Notes under the pieces: model-generated
Seen by the model: only the letters and a program-made list of their open reading frames with translations
What the model was told of the DNA's origin: nothing
Database searches by the model: none
Origin: Symsagittifera roscoffensis
Lineage: Eukaryota; Xenacoelomorpha; Acoela; Convolutidae
Direction of reading: 5' to 3'
NCBI RefSeq assembly: GCF_963678635.1
Contig: NC_087071.1
Span: 28,617,325-28,681,324 of the forward strand
DNA: 64,000 nt
Shown: positions 44,789 through 57,355 of the stretch, in pieces
How positions within the stretch are numbered: the stretch's first letter is position 1
Layout of the letters: the number at the start of each line of letters is the position of its first letter
Made by a program: the position numbers and the translations under genes

Positions 44789-47700
44789 GTGCCATTGCTG
44801 AATAGAAACGAGAAAGTGCTGTGTGGGGACTGCGGTAACCTGTATGTCAGTCGACATGCAGCTCGATACCGCAGAAGTTGTCAAGCAGGGATTATTTTTT
44901 ATCCTGATTGTAGTTTGTTTGCTCACAATAAGCAAGAAATGAACTATCAAGTGGTTATCGAAATCAACGGTTTGCTTGTCTTGCGAAAAATAGTTTCCGA
45001 GTTACTATTTTCTCCAACAGCATCGGAGAAAAGAAGATGGAGCGAAACAACGGAAACCAAGTGATACTGTTGCAGACTTGAAAAAGTTTTTAGAGGAGGA
45101 AGGGGAAGATGGAGAGAAACTCAAAGAGGAGTTGAGCGGTTGTGAACATTTTCTGGTGGATACAAAAACGAAAAACGGGAGGCATAAAGTATCTACCTTT
45201 CAAATGTCAAAGTTAGATAACAAAATTATCAACAAGAAGCTTGAAGAAGTATTCAAAAAGCTGGATTCCGCTGCAAAAATCAAAATCTCTCTTAAATTTG
45301 CTCTTCGTAATGTCGAAATGGGAGAATATTGGTTTCACTATGCACACAAAATCAATCATTTGTTCGCAAAATTGCATTTACTGTGTACGAAAGCAAATTT
45401 TATTTCAATCCAGGGAAAAGTCGAAAAATTTGATATTGTGGAGCAATACACAAAGAACGCCAGAACACAAGATGGAGGTTCAAGTTGGTCACAAATATCA
45501 CTATTTTGGCTGCACTAAGGAATAATTTTCCAATGGGATGTCCAGACTCTGTTATTTCCATTCCCCGAGCCTTTACTACGACATATGCATGTAAAATGCC
45601 TTTTTTAGGACAAAGATAAGCAACCATACCAAAATCATTTTTGCATTTTACGTGCGTAAGCAATGTATTTGCATGGCATAGTAAACCCGGTGCTCGCACA
45701 TCTCAGCTGTTCATAGAGTTTGTATCAAAATCTGGATCTGATCCGAAGAATTTTCGTGGAGTGTCAGTTGATGATCTACCTTTCGTAGAGGGAATAAATG
45801 AACGCAACATATTCATTAACAATTTTGACATTCAGGAAGGAGAAGATGTTCAAGAAATAGCCATACGAAGTATTGGAAACTTTGAAAAAACCGCAAAATT
45901 GTCTCAAGATTCAACAACCATATCAATTATACGTATGATATTGATTCTTTCTTCAATTGTTTACGATGTGATAGCTCTGGTTGTTTCTTAAAACGATCAG
46001 ATGTATTCAACAAACATCTAATTAGGTGTAAAGACCGAGTTCAACACATTTATCTCAGAAACACGTACACACTACGGGAAACAATATTCGAGAAACTGGA
46101 CGAATTCAACATTCCATACACTGAAAATCAGATTTTATTCAGTAATATAGCAGGTTTGAATTCGAATCAATTTATGTTCCCACAGAAGAATTTAAAGCAA
46201 CCAAAAAAATTACTTGAATTGGAAAACATTTTTTTATTTCCGTCTCAATAACTTCAAATCTGCAAAATGATCCAATTTTCCTGAGTGAAAAAGATCCAGA
46301 ACTCCTAATTATTGCTTGTGCTTCGAGATTGGATTTTCTGGCGGAAAAAAAAACAAAAAAAACAAACTGCAAATGAGAACCAAAATTCAAGAAATCAAAA
46401 ACACTGTTAACGATCGATTCAAAAAAGTTTTTGATAAACTCAATGCTAGAGTTTTAACTAAAAGACTAGAAGTCTTCCAGTTTCAGATGAATGTGTTGGG
46501 GATGGCGAGGAAGATGACATGTCTACGCAATTCTTGAGAATTCAAAAAAAAAATCAGCTGATTGATTTGAAACATTTAGAGCGCTGTGTATATTCTGATT
46601 CAATAGTGGCAGATACGATCTTAACCTCATCAAATCTAATTACCATATATGTGATGAAGAAATCGATCCAACAGTCATTAAAAAGGCGAATGATTTCACA
46701 TCATTCAATTTTGGAGACGTACAGTTTGTCGATATAATGAAGTTTCTTGAAGGAGCAACCACATTGATTCGTTTCCGAAAGCCTATAAAGCAAGCGAAAC
46801 CAAAGGTTCTTTCCCCTTCGAATGGTTTGACAGTCCTGAAAAGCTTGACTGTACGGATTTGCCTCCATATAAAGCCTTTTTCAGCAAACTGAGAAACCGC
46901 AACCCTCTCGAGAAAGATTTCAACGATTACCAAAAGCTTGCTAATGGAGGACTTGATCAACAAAGTGCGCTGAAAAATTGCGTTTTCAATCAGTTCCACC
47001 AACAGGTTTCGAAAATTATTCTTTTTTGAAAAGTGTTTGGGAACAACACAGCGTGATAACTTTCGAAGATTTCATAAGATGGTATAACAACAAATTTGCT
47101 TTTCCTACTCTTGAAGCTATGCCAAAAAATGATAGAATTTTACCATGAGAACGAAGTTGACATGCTGAAACTGTGATGCACGCTTCCAAATCTTACATTT
47201 ATTTGCTTACCAAATTCGACAAATCACGAAATCTACTCCTTCTTTGAAGGAGATAAGGATTTATTTGAGAAAATTGGAGAAGACATGACAGGTGGCCCAT
47301 CTATAGTTTTTACGCCAAAAGCTGTTGTGGATCAAACGTATGTTCAAAACTCGTCAAAGGTTTGCAAGACAAAAGTTGGAGCTGATGCTAATCAATTACA
47401 TTCATTCTCATCGGACTTTACACAAGATGGGAGTATGACTCTGAAACTGATCGGTTTAAAATAAGAAATAACGGGCAAGAAATTTCGAGAACATTATTAT
47501 GTCCTCCTATCAAAAATTGAGACCAAAGTGTAACATTGAGAGTTTCTACACATCCGGAAAGCAGAAGAAAAAAGATTGTTTCCATGTTGATGGCTGCTGC
47601 AGTCACTGTAAAACAGTTTTTGAAGCTATTGGTTGCTACTGTGACTTCTGCTCATGTCAAGAAACCGATACATCTTTGTCAGAACAAGATATTGAAAGGT

Positions 47701-48770
47701 GAAATAAGAAGCAAGAAATGGATGAGTTGAGACGAGAGTATGTAAAAAAAAAAGGTTACAACATTCAGGAACTATGGGAGTGTGAGTGATGGGAGCATTT
47801 TAAAACAGATTTTTCAGTCAAAAATTATGTCAAGACAAACTTTTTTTATAGAAGACGTCTGTTCACTGATTATATACTTGAAAAAACAGAACGGATCTCC
47901 TTTTGGCTATATGCAATCCAATTTAGTAGCTCCCGATGAGTTGAAGCCCACATTATCAAGTTTTCTTCCAATTTTCAAAAATATTGACGTCTGCGGTAAC
48001 GATAATGGAGAATACAGGAAAAACTGTGCCGAACAAAATGATTTTCTCAAAAACCCGCAAAGAATGTTGATTTCCAGTTTTACATTAGAAAATGGCAAAA
48101 TCATCACACCCCTTCTTAACTTCTATCTAAGTCTTGGACTTCAAGGTACAAAATTTTATCCGGTTTGTTGAGTATACACCTAGGAAACCGTTTCAACAAT
48201 TTTGTTCAATCTGTTGTTGATGCTCGACGAGGAGATGAGAATCCATATTCTGGAGTTTTTGCTGAGACGATGAAGCTTCTCGGTAGCAGCTCGTACGGTT
48301 ATCAAATTAAGGACAGATCCAGACACACGATAGCCAAATATCTCGGCGATGAGAAGACACACAAAGCAAGAAATGGGAAACTTTTCAATCGATTGAATAT
48401 TGGGAAAAAAGACTGATATGAAGTAGAACTTTTGAAGTCAACAAATGAACATAGATAACCAATTATTGTAGGCTTCTTCCTTCTTCAGTATGCCAAACCT
48501 AGAATCTTGGAATTATACTGCAATTTCTTCCACAAGTATTTTGATGAGAATAAGTTCGAGGAATTGGAGATGGAAACGGACTCTTTCTATCTAGCATTAG
48601 CAGAAGATAACCTGGAAGGTTGTATATTACCTGAGAAGAAAGCTCAGTGGAGAATTATTCGTCGAAATGATTGTAGAGACGACTTTAATGCTGATGCAAA
48701 GAAGAATTTTTTCACGCTGTTCGTGAAAAGCATGAAAAACGAGTACCCGGAATAATTAAAGAAGAATTTC
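44789..48770 (+). pseudogene. Polinton protein-primed DNA polymerase B, broken
   Basis: A series of + strand frames keeps the whole polymerase order. N-terminal part: 45241-45430 (KLDSAAKIKISLKFALRNVE) and 45690-45990 (SGSDPKNFRGVSVDDLPF, then INERNIFINNFD). A CxxC/H stretch lies near 45950-46040 and an exonuclease-side region at 46560-47000. A palm motif A remnant (GADANQLHSF, about 47377-47402) has lost the usual Tyr. Motif B (LLGSSSYGY) is at about 48275-48300 and motif C (METDSFY, one Asp replaced by Glu) at 48570-48590. More than ten frame breaks are visible. An intact enzyme would replicate the element by protein priming. Confidence 0.85.
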
Positions 48771-48970
48771 GCTCTAGTGAATTGTTGTGCCTGTGCAGCA
48801 AAACGTATTGTTGTTATGATAGTAGGAGCGACAAAATTAAACTTGGTAGCACAGGACTCAACATAGGACGCTAGAAGATACTGGGGATGGACTTTTGATA
48901 GACCAATGTCCAAATAGAGACGAGTTTTTGATGAAGCCATAATTTTGAAGTCGACGAATCGCGGATCCAA

Positions 48971-49929
48971 AATCTTTAACCAATTAGTCGGAACATATGA
49001 ATAAACTAAAAAAGGACTCCGTTACTTTACCCGAAAAGGGAAGTACTTAATGATGGAATACATACCATGCCAATGAATTTGAAGGATTCACCTGTAAACT
49101 GTAGTAAAATTTCATAAGATGCAATGCTTTATATGTTATTTTAGTTTTCAACTGTAATATAACAATTTACAGTAATTTAATTTTTTTTCTGTATAACTTT
49201 AATTCTTCTTTGAAGCTTCAGTTAGGTTTCAGCATATTTTCAGACACTCTCAATTTAAACTTAAATGGTTAGGAACAATCATAAAAACATATCTTAATAC
49301 ATTCAGCAATCTATGCTTTATCGGGTTGGTATAGAGGATCTTAAAACATGGTAAGATCGGGCACCGAGAAATTTTTCTGAAACATACCATCTCACCATCA
49401 CACTGAAACTTTACCATTTCCTATCCTTATACATTAGGAAACCTTTTCCCTATCTTAATACATAGGCAATCTATTCCCTGTCGTTATACATAGCTTGGAG
49501 ACCGGATGCTTTATTCCCTATCTTAATACATGGGGGTCTTCACTTTCCCCCCCCCCCCCCCACTTCTCCACCAACATATATTACTACTATGGAATCCAAT
49601 TACAAATTTTAAGTTTTTGTTCAATCTAAATGGTGGAGGTACCACTTGGATATTTGAAAAAAAAACTTTTGACTCAGCATTATAACCTATGAAATAGCTT
49701 ACCTCAGTTTGTTTTCATTCTTTTAGTAATTGAGATCGGAAAAGTGTTTATTTTTTTTATTATTTGGGATCAGAAAGGTGTTCAATCTTCTAGTGTTTGA
49801 GATTTAGCTGGTGAGTTCTGGTCAGCACTAAATGAGATTGACTGTCGGACATTTTCACAAAAAAAAATAGATTGAGTTAAAATGTAATTTCGAGACATAA
49901 CCATCCGTGTTTTTGGAATCCGGAAATCA
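48971..49929. other. No gene seen; short repeats and a C-run
   Basis: CCCTATCTTAATACATA-type words recur at about 49430-49530, followed by a 16-base C-run at 49545-49561. Otherwise AT-rich and featureless. The right end of the Polinton may lie near 48970-49130. Confidence 0.4.
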
Positions 49930-50670
49930 ACGCGGATTCCGCTAACATAAAGCGGACTTCGCTTGCAATATGCGTGTTCCGCTTGCATTAGCGGGTTCCG
50001 CAGAAGCTCAATTTTACTGTACTGGAAAACGAGAAGAAAGCCCCATGTTAAAAGAGAAAGAAAAAAAACATCACTTCGCATGGAATGCCAGGAAGAGTTT
50101 AAAAGTTCAACCAATACGGAAGAAAATTGAAAAAAGAGCCTTGATAGTTAGGACAATTAGGACATAAGATTACCAGAGACGCAAACAACCAAAAATTCAT
50201 TTGGTTCGACAAAATTGATGGAATAAGTTGAAGAAAACAAAATAAGGAAGGGATACACAAAAATTATTGGATGAAATTAGCAAAGAAGCCGGGCAGGTCA
50301 AATTTACAAAAAACCTCATAATAAAAAGAAAATGTTGAGGCGTTGCATGGTAAGCGAAAAATTTAGACCCACTTCAAAGTGGGAAACGAATCAGGAAAAT
50401 GGACTAGACGACGCAGAAAAATCAAGAGAGCACAGAACGAGAAGAACGAATCATGTATATGAGTATTGCGCGAAAAGATTTGCAAAAAGAGGGTGGGATG
50501 GCAATTCGCGCAAAAAGGATGATAACAGAGATTACGAAGCTCAAATGCATCGGATGTGCCAGAGAATTCAACCAGTCAGCTTATCTAAAGAACCACCTGA
50601 TAGCCTGCATTGGAGCAGAGTTTTCAACAAAATTTTGACCAGAAAACAAGAAATGCAACGAATACAATAA
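49930..50670 (+). pseudogene. Retroelement-like remnant with a C2HC zinc finger
   Basis: Frame 50453-50638 contains LKCIGCAREFNQSAYLKNHL followed by a final Cys: a C-x2-C-x12-H-x4-C finger like those in the N-terminal part of some non-LTR retrotransposon proteins. Surrounding frames (49970-50167 and 50332-50670) are Lys/Arg/Glu-rich and broken by stops. The sequence is less AT-rich than its neighbours. The parent element is not identified. Confidence 0.4.
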
Positions 50671-50688
50671 TATGATACTTTTAACTAA

Positions 50689-51324
50689 CCCGGGTTGACC
50701 TCCATAGACCGAAAATGCTAATCATACAATTTCATACACTTAGTCTATGGAAAAATGCTAGTCATACAAATTTTATACATTTTTGCAAAATGAGTTTAAT
50801 CGAATTTCAAAGGTATTTTATAGTTGTTTTGGTATCGAAATTGGTATCTCTTCATTAAAAAAAGGAAAAACGCTTAAAACTCCTCTTTCTTTTGTATGAC
50901 ATGTTTTTGTATGCCTTGATCAATGTCTGGTAAATTAAAAATTCAAGTTTTAGAAATAATCATCTTTGAAAATTATTGCCAAAATTTAAAAGTTCATTAC
51001 TTTCGTTATATTATTTGTCTGAGACAGAAGTTACACTTATCAGGCTGTTTCCAATGCATTTTTAATGCGAGAGGGTCAAACCGTTGGTTACTACGTTTGA
51101 GTAATCAAGGTTTATGTCATTTGTGTTCGGTTACGAACACAACCAAAAAGTTTTGAGAAATTAAAATGGAAAAATGCTAGTCATACAATTTCCATATATG
51201 AAAAAAATACTAATCATAGACCTTTCATGCAATTTTCTGTACGTATGGAATTGTATGGAAAGTGTATGACTAGCATTTTTCCATATATGGAAATTGTATG
51301 ACTAGTATTTTTGGTCATCCCGGG
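50689..51324. mobile_element. Foldback MITE with CCCGGG ends
   Basis: Left end CCCGGGTTGACC...AAATGCTAATCATACAATTTC and right end GAAATTGTATGACTAGTATTTTTGGTCATCCCGGG are inverted repeats. The word ATGCTAGTCATACAATTTC recurs several times in both orientations near both ends. A 77-codon frame inside has no domain. A related word (CTGTATGGCTAGCATTTTT) occurs at 56297. A target duplication is not obvious. Confidence 0.7.
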
Positions 51325-52589
51325 AATCTAGCTAGACATCAGAGGTGCTGCTGAGGACCTGGGCTAAGGTCATGAAGGTGGACACCGGAAAAGGAAAAGG
51401 TTGACTACATTCTGCCTACTTCTGGAGTAGAAACTTATGTTAATTTTTTTTGTAAAATTTAAACACTAGGGTTCTTGCTGTTTTTTATCACAAAAAAAAA
51501 CATTAAAAGAGCAGAACTACTTTCATATCAATTTTCCTAAAAATATGAATTGAAAAAAAATCTGATTAACTGATTTAATTTCATATTTTGTCGAAAAATA
51601 TTTTTCAAAACAATTTTATTTGAAAAGAACATAAAAGTATGTTAGACATGTTTGGCTGTATCAGTTCTTTAATCTTGTCTGTCAAACAAAACGTTGTGCA
51701 AAAAATTTGAACCTAATTCAGCCGAAAACTTCAGGTTAAAAGGCACATATAAAGAACAACATCCTACAGATTAAAGTAGTGTTTGAATAATTATCAAAAA
51801 TATCAAAAAACTATCGGGAAATGAAAATCATTACGACCATTTTCTGCACTTTTTCTTCGAGTTTAAATTATTTTTTTTAATGAAGCAACAGAAGTCTTAT
51901 GGCTTTTTAACTCAAAAAGCGATATAAAACAAGTAAAAATATTCAGTGTGTGCTATTTTTTTTTCAAAATTGAAAACTTGTTTTTCAGCTATTAAAAAGT
52001 AAATGCTACTAACGGAAGTCAAAAAGATCAACCAATTCTTAACGGATGTCAAAAAGATAAACCAAGTAAGGAAGACCTTTCAAAACAAATATTTAGTCAC
52101 TTTATTGCGATTTGTTTTCAAATTCCTCCCACTTACATGGAAACCTTGCGCCCTAACAAATTAATTACAAAACTGCTCATTTTTGACGTCGAAATCACAA
52201 CCTCTCTCATTTTAGCATTTGAAAATTGTGTAGAAAAAGTCTTATTGTAATTCCTCTTATCGGACAGCGTTTCAAATTTTTGAATTAATTCTGACTAAAA
52301 GCTTGAATTAAGAAAACATAGTCTCTGTAGTTTCGCCTTGGTCCTTTTGTAGGCGTTTTATGTGTTTTTTTCAGAAAAATTGCATGTCTGATTCTTAATG
52401 AATTGTTTTTTTTAATCAACTGTTGTCCTAAAATTAGGCAAAAGCTGGACGTCTCCGAAAAAGCGCATGCCTGTTGCATTGTTCTTTTTTGACATTCCAA
52501 TGCAGTTTTTGCATTTCAATCGCTATATCAACGCTTTTTCTATGTCTCAAGGTCAGATTTGTTTAAGAATCTTACCACTTTGTCCAATA
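51325..52589. other. No gene seen
   Basis: AT-rich sequence. A direct repeat AACGGAAGTCAAAAAGATCAACCA / AACGGATGTC...AAACCA lies at 52010-52065. No coding exon recognised. Confidence 0.4.
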
Positions 52590-54115
52590 AAATTGTCAAA
52601 AACTGTAAAACCGTTGTATAGAGAGTTGCAAAAAATTGAAACAGACAAAATTAACTGAAAAGAGCAAATGAACTTATTTGAGACAAATTTTGCATGCAAA
52701 ACCTAAATTTTCAGACGGAAAATATGTCTCAAGGTCAAGAAAAAAAGTCAAATCTGCATGCATAAGTTGCTCAAAATTATAATTAGTAGCAAAAAGTTCG
52801 GACAGACAGAATTAATTAAAATGAGCAATCAGTGCTTTTCGACGCTTTTTTGCATGCAAAATCTGAAGCCCAACAACCTTGAATTTTTTGTCAGGCCAAA
52901 TTCAAAATGCGAGATCGTCGATTATCCGATGATTATGCTAGCCTAATTTTTAAATACTGCTATGAGCATCCAGATTTTACTATAAAACATTTCGACGCTT
53001 CGGATGCAATTGCCCGCCGTGGTTATAGGTTTTGAGCGAAACTCGGATCTACTTAACAATCCCCCTATTGTATCTACCAAAGAATCTCCACCCCTGTAAT
53101 TGAAAACAGTAATTTCGCACAAGAGCATTGTATGTAAATTCGGATTTCGCTGCATTCTTATTGGTCGACAGTTTGCTGCAAGTAACCTTAGTAACGATCT
53201 ACTCCCATTTCTTGAAATGGGGATTAATAAGTAGATCCCGTATTTCTTTTTTCTGAACTTTCGACGTTATGTTTATTTCAGTTTTAATTTTCGTTGATCT
53301 CTAGACAGTTGCTCTTTTTAATTAATTCTGTCTGTCCGAACTTTTTGCAACTCTCTATAGCAGATTGCTGTTTTTAGTTATTTTTGTTTGTTTAGTTTAT
53401 TTGCTACTTATTATATTTTGATCAATACTTTAGTTAGTAACAAAAAGTTTGGACAGACATAACTGATTAAAAGTTTGGACCATTGTCTCACTATTGTCTG
53501 AAACATCAAAATAACACGCAAAACTCAGTCGAAAACTTGAGATTGCTTTTTAAAATTAAACCTGTATGTTCGAATTTTTTGGAGTTGAAAAATTTGAACA
53601 GACAAAAAGAATTGAAAAGAGCTATTGACTTATTTCAGAAAATTTTTGTGGAATAGCGTTTGCAAGAAAGGATCGAAATAGTTTTTCAAGGACTACTGAA
53701 ACTTAATTTTGTTTGCATTTCTCAAGAAATGAAAGAATTGTTTTTTTAGTTTCTGAGAGCAACATTTTCTTATCTGATGTCAGAGAAATAGAAAAATAGC
53801 TTTTAAAAAAGTTAATGGACAACGTCTCAATTCTGACCTTGAAACGCAAAAGAAAAAAATGCGTTGAAATTGCAAACGAATTATTATAATTAGTAGCATA
53901 AAGTTCCGACAGACAAAAATAAATAAAAAAGTGCAAGTGGCCTATTTCAGACAAAATTTACATGCAAAAGTTAATTTTTCAGACAGAAAAGATGTCCAAA
54001 TGTCACCTAACAAATCAAATTTGCATGCAAAGACTGCTCAAAATTGTCAGATTGCTCTTTTTAATTATTTTTTTGTCTGTTCGAACTTTTTGCAACTCTC
54101 TATAGAATTGTATTA
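52590..54115. repeat. Field of short GACAGACA repeats in both orientations
   Basis: About eight copies of TTGCAAAAAGTTCGGACAGACA plus AATTAATTAAAAAGAGCAA and TTTCAGACAAAATTTGCATGCA, at about 52625, 52790, 53450, 53590 and 53905 in direct and 53310 and 54055 in inverted orientation. Spacing is irregular. Copies end or begin with CTCTCTATAG or TTAGTAGC, which might be the edges of a very small element. Confidence 0.65.
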
Positions 54116-55404
54116 AAACTGTCAAAAGAGCAAACCAAAAAATTGCACTATTTCAGAGCCATTTTTTAAAAATAATTTCAAGGCCCCAGCTTCAAAGCAT
54201 TTTTGCTTTCAGCAGCGATATTTGACATGCATATTTTCAAAAAAAGCGCATAAGCGCCGGCAAAAGGCAAACGCAAAACTTCAATAAACTGCTTCTAATG
54301 AGGTTCAGATTGAAAGTCAAAATTATTTTGAAAAATTTGAGACGTTCGAGAAATTTCTTAAAATATTAAGGATCAAGTGACACTTTGAACTTGAAATAGG
54401 CACGATTACATTTCAAAAAGCATGTTTTCAAAATTATTGAACCTCAAACTTGTGCAGGTTGCGTCTAACGTATGATATTTGATCTTGTATTTGACAAATA
54501 TTGGGCAAATTGATCAAATAGTTGGCGCGAGAGTTAAGCATCTTTAAGAAACCGATTTCTCTCACGTTCAAGTTACTATAACATTCAATTCCTATTCTTT
54601 ATCATGCAAAACATTCACGTGTTTGACCTTTTTGTATGACAATGATGTTATAATACCCTCAATAACTTTTATGCAATAACCGATGTTTAGCTAAATGAAA
54701 TAACTAATTTGGATTTGTTTCCTTCACATAATTGGTTGCTTTTGTTTGCAAATTGATTCCATCAAATTTATTTTGGTAGTTAAGTTTTGATCACCTTCAT
54801 TAAAATTTCTCATTCATAAAAGTTCTGACAGAAATGGATGGAAAAAGTAAGTATCAATTACTACTTTTCAATTTTTAGTTCAACAATAATCTGAAATACA
54901 AGATTCCAAAAAAGAACGCATAAAAAACCTATAAAAATACAAACAAAAACACAGTAAAAAAACAAGAGAAAAAGCAGAGTTGTTGAAAAATAATGTTATG
55001 GAATTAACCAGCACGAATAGTTATATCCATCATAACCAATAAAAACTTTTAAGCGCACTTCATTTTTCCTTAGCTTTTTTATTGCACAAAGGAAACTGAC
55101 TACGTTATTAAAATGTCAACATATTTCCATACACTTCATTCTGTATTTATCAACTAAATATTTTGATTGGTTACTTTCATGTTCTTCTAGTGTTTTGATG
55201 TCTTTTTTTAATCGAAAACCGTCCTTAAGCTTTATTCATATTTAAATCAATATTTTGCGTAAAACCTAAAGGAACAAACTTTTATCGAAACATCACCACA
55301 AGGTTTTAAAAATGAAACTTGAAAGTTTATTCAAGTAAAGTTTATTCAAGTTTATTCAAGTAAACAAAAAACTTGAAAAGAATACAAAAACTTATTTCAT
55401 TAAA
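54116..55404. other. Upstream region of the CxxC-protein gene
   Basis: No domain-bearing frame. A small ATGGATGGAAAAA|GTAAGTATC at 54835-54857 looks like a short first coding exon with a perfect donor, which could be an alternative start, but nothing confirms it. A GTTTATTCAA direct repeat lies at 55323-55363. Confidence 0.35.
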
Positions 55405-55927
55405 ATGGATGTTTGTTCAGTTTACGAGTGTCTTCAATGCAGTGAAAAACTGGGCTTAAGCGACCGACCAGTGATGACAATCCGGAAAGGGAAAGCCATG
55501 TATTACTGCCAGGCATGCTGGAAACTATCCAAAGACAACAAATCAGCAAACAATTCACCCCTAATGCAACAGAAGAAGTTCTCATCTGGGCCAGCAGCTG
55601 CCAAAGTGAACAGCGGGATGCCCGCAACACCGTCGGCAGCGCCGAAAACTACAACGACAATTTCTACGAAGGCGACAACAGTTACGAAAACAAATACTGC
55701 TCATCCGCAGGTTGCCGCTAGTGCAACCGGGAGGCAAATTGTTCCGAATGGCGGTGGGGCGACAAAGAAAGTTGAACCGAAGAAAGACGTGGTTTTGTGC
55801 CCAAAATCTGGAGCTGCGGGTACACAAGACGAAGAGTTGAAGCCCCTGAAGCCTTCGGTGCCGGGTGGGGTGACTACAAATTTGTTGAAGAATGCAAAGG
55901 ACGAGGAAGATTTAGCTGCGATTACGG
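55405..55927 (+). CDS. First coding exon of a CxxC zinc-motif protein
   Basis: ATG at 55405 opens a 174-codon frame. CLQC at residues 9-12 and CQAC near residues 35-38 form a C-x2-C-x22-C-x2-C pattern, likely one zinc-binding module (treble-clef or ribbon type). Then comes a Lys/Ser/Thr/Ala/Pro-rich low-complexity stretch (about residues 50-130) and an acidic end. The exon ends ACGG|GTAAGT, a perfect donor in phase 1; if unspliced the frame would run on to 56103. No downstream partner exon could be fixed. The balanced codon use against the AT-rich surroundings supports coding. Function unknown; most of the exon is present again at 57356. Confidence 0.65.
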
Positions 55928-55986
55928 GTAAGTTTAAAATCTCAATTTTAATTTTCTTGTTTAAAATCAAGGCTTTTCAAAAAAGC
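55487..55986 (+). repeat. 500-bp segment A (source of exon duplication)
   Basis: Identical, as far as can be read, to 57353-57852 (offset 1866). It covers codon 28 onward of the exon, the splice donor and about 59 bp of intron. The match stops sharply at both ends. Confidence 0.9.
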
Positions 55987-56372
55987 CCTTTTGTATATTT
56001 GTTTGCCCCTTTTTTAATCTTTCGAACGAGTCTCCCTACCCTAAATTTTATTATGTTTTGTAGCCATAAATCAAAACTGGAATTAAAAAAAACGAACCCT
56101 TAAGTACTCACAGCGGTTTATCAATCACTTTGAGAAGTTCTGTTGTTCAATCGTTTACGAAGCTTTTTTACGTTTCTTTCTAATGGCCCAAAGTTGGACT
56201 GGTTGATCACTATAGATTAAAAATACTATTGAGAAAAGCTGTTAATTAAAAAAAAAATCCAAATGTACTTATCATTTAATGTTTATATATGAAAACTGTA
56301 TGGCTAGCATTTTTTAAGGTGACACAAAATTTTATCTCAGCCTAAAAATTAAAACTTAGTTATCTCAGAATA

Positions 56373-57099
56373 CAGGGCTGATTTAAATTACCCGGACAAA
56401 ACGAGCTAAACTTAAAACGCGTTTTTTTTTCAAATTGGGTTGAGTTTAGGTGAAAACTTATGGAGACAAATTTGCTTAAATTTTTACCAGAATTAATATG
56501 GTGCAATTTGTTTTGCGAAATTGGGGCCCAAAATTTTACCCCAAAAATGGGTCATTTTGGCTTTTCTTAGTTAATCAAGAAATACGCCAAAAACACCCGT
56601 TCGATCACAGACATAAATAGATCAAAATGAGCCCCTTACGTAGCCCAACAAAGTTTGAGAAGGTTATGTTCTCCAAAGCATTGTATAAGTTAATTCATTT
56701 TTGTTTGATAGACAAAAAAAGGTCGTTTTTACAATATATAAAACAGCAACTTTTTATTTAAAAACAATTTTTAAACAATTTGCAATTTTTTTGGAGAAAA
56801 TACCCTTTTAAAGTCTGTTGGGCTACGCAAGGGGCTCACTTTGGTAAAGTTATGTCTGAGATCGACTGGGTTTTTTTTGGCGTAATTTTTAATTAACTAA
56901 GAAAAACCAAAATGATCCATTTTGTGGTAAAATTTTGGGCCCGAATTTTGCAAAACAAATTGCACCATATTAATTCTGCTAAAACTTTAAGCAAGTTTTG
57001 GCTTCATAAGTTTTCTCTTGAACTCAACCCAATTTGAGAAAAACGCGTTTTAAACTTCAAGTTTAACGGGTTTTGTCCGGATAATTTAAATCAGCACTG
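56373..57099. mobile_element. Tc1/mariner-type palindromic MITE
   Basis: A 727-bp element bounded by TA on each side. Left end CAGGGCTGATTTAAATTA and right end (reverse complement) CAGTGCTGATTTAAATTA, continued by a CCGGACAAAAC block, extend into imperfect arms of about 310 bp each, so the whole element can fold on itself; the centre lies near 56740. TA flanks and a CAGTGCTG end are typical of Tc1/mariner ends. No transposase frame is present. The right 203 bp occur again at 57852-58054 because of the later rearrangement. Confidence 0.8.
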
Positions 57100-57353
57100 T
57101 ACTGCTTGTACAATAAAAACAAATTGCTGATTTCAATGTGCGAGCATTTGTGTTTGCTTACGAGTCTTGTTCACTTGTGTATGCTTATGAACGCAGCCGA
57201 AAAGTGATAGAAAAAAGTATGAAACTTTATTGGTTTATGGAAAAAAAAATTCACACAAATTCATTATTTCAAACAATTTCAGTGTTAGATTTATCACTCA
57301 TTGTTTTCATCTTATGAAAATCATCGGAAAATGTACGATTTATTTTTTTATCA
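56897..57353 (+). repeat. 457-bp segment C, first copy
   Basis: Identical, as far as can be read, to 57852-58308 (offset 955). It covers the right part of the MITE and 254 bp beyond it. Together with segment A' it makes the layout A-B-C-A'-C'. Confidence 0.9.
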
Positions 57354-57355
57354 AG

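Larger units (their letters stand above)
38267..48970. mobile_element. Decayed Polinton/Maverick element
   Basis: A cluster of broken frames with the gene set of Polintons: a basic virion-type protein, a capsid-related protein, a retroviral-type integrase and a packaging ATPase on the - strand, and protein-primed DNA polymerase B on the + strand. Unassigned frames lie between them. Almost every gene has frameshifts or stops, so this is an old, inactive copy. Terminal inverted repeats and the adenovirus-type protease were not found. Borders are approximate. Confidence 0.85.

Noticed and set aside
47907-48970. - strand frames over the polymerase remnant
   Set aside because: Antisense shadows; motifs B and C of the polymerase are on the + strand in the same interval.
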